64,000 nt of DNA from Arthrobacter sp. 24S4-2 (lineage in GTDB: Bacteria; Actinomycetota; Actinomycetes; Actinomycetales; Micrococcaceae): the NCBI RefSeq assembly GCF_005280255.1, contig NZ_CP040018.1, positions 3,410,001 through 3,474,000 of the forward strand, written 5' to 3'. Numbering within the stretch: the stretch's first letter is position 1; every line of letters starts with the position of its first letter. Positions 63,961 through 64,000 of the stretch are shown here, in pieces. The position numbers and the translations under genes are program-made. The notes beneath the pieces were generated by a model. That model saw only the letters and a list, made by a program, of their open reading frames with translations, was not told the origin of the DNA and did not search any database.

Positions 63961-64000
63961 ATGACGACTATGCCGGCGGGGCGATCGCCCTGGTTTTATG
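63961..64000 (+). CDS. Start of a further gene, cut by the window edge
   Basis: The frame MTTMPAGRSPWFY is open to the edge after a TAGAGT box. Thirteen codons are too few to identify it; aceE or a regulator would fit the usual context of DUF3052. Confidence 0.3.
   Translation, partial: MTTMPAGRSPWFY

Overview
The window is a high-GC actinobacterial chromosome segment, most like Arthrobacter or Pseudarthrobacter (Micrococcaceae). The evidence is the tandem clpP1-clpP2-clpX-tig block, a mycothiol-type DsbA/nitroreductase homologue, an MptB-type mannosyltransferase, actinobacterial conserved families (DUF3052, a GlbO globin, a RuvC/serine IS110 transposase) and many genes that look leaderless (TAnnnT box 6-7 nt before the start codon). 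I see about 60 protein genes, five tRNAs (Pro, Gly, Arg, His, Val), RNase P RNA, one complete IS110-type insertion and no rRNA, CRISPR or prophage.

Layout. 0.2-7.3 kb: protein quality control on the minus strand (clpX, clpP2, clpP1, tig), two divergent tRNA genes, a Nei-type glycosylase and RpiB. 7.4-20.5 kb: housekeeping (PepN, OsmC, MscS, globin, TesB, EttA, SSB, tRNA-Arg, LapA-like protein). 20.6-25.9 kb: an uncharacterised carbohydrate locus: a three-gene, translationally coupled minus-strand operon (Gfo/Idh/MocA oxidoreductase, DUF993 aldolase-like protein, sugar-phosphate isomerase/epimerase) divergent from a LacI regulator plus esterase, with two LacI-type palindromes between. 25.9-28.0 kb: a GNAT acetyltransferase gene split by a 1.58-kb IS110 element; the 5' non-coding part of the element looks like a bridge RNA. 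28.1-33.1 kb: a xylose regulon (ROK repressor, xylA, xylB, an aldose epimerase) with a palindrome overlapping the xylA -35 box. 33.2-41.4 kb: Map, AlkD-like repair, MptB-like glycosyltransferase, Orn, tRNA-His, Def, a secreted HNH nuclease, a long GapB-type GAPDH and rnpB. 41.5-48.9 kb: SPFH protein, a frameshifted Tat-lipoprotein esterase, YaaA, coiled-coil zinc-ribbon protein, Nif3-like protein, MsrA, cysK-cysE and an SDR. 49.0-55.4 kb: gluconate/idonate metabolism (gnd, GntR regulator, idnD-idnO-garR-like operon, a 2-hydroxyacid dehydrogenase). 55.5-61.1 kb: a MocR regulator divergent from an EamA exporter and PaiB-like protein, then a frameshifted MHS-family transporter with an IclR regulator. 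61.3-64.0 kb: small conserved protein, tRNA-Val, Sir2 deacetylase, peroxiredoxin, DUF3052 protein and the start of a further gene at the edge.

How it fits together. The carbon-source loci (unknown sugar, xylose, gluconate/idonate, IclR-MHS) each pair a local regulator with a palindromic or repeated site in the promoter region, so their regulation can be proposed from sequence. Gnd, RpiB, xylose isomerase/xylulokinase and the gluconate enzymes all feed the pentose phosphate pathway. Two genes (esterase near 42.79 kb, MHS transporter near 59.78 kb) carry single-base frameshifts at C/G runs, which are either real mutations or base-calling errors.
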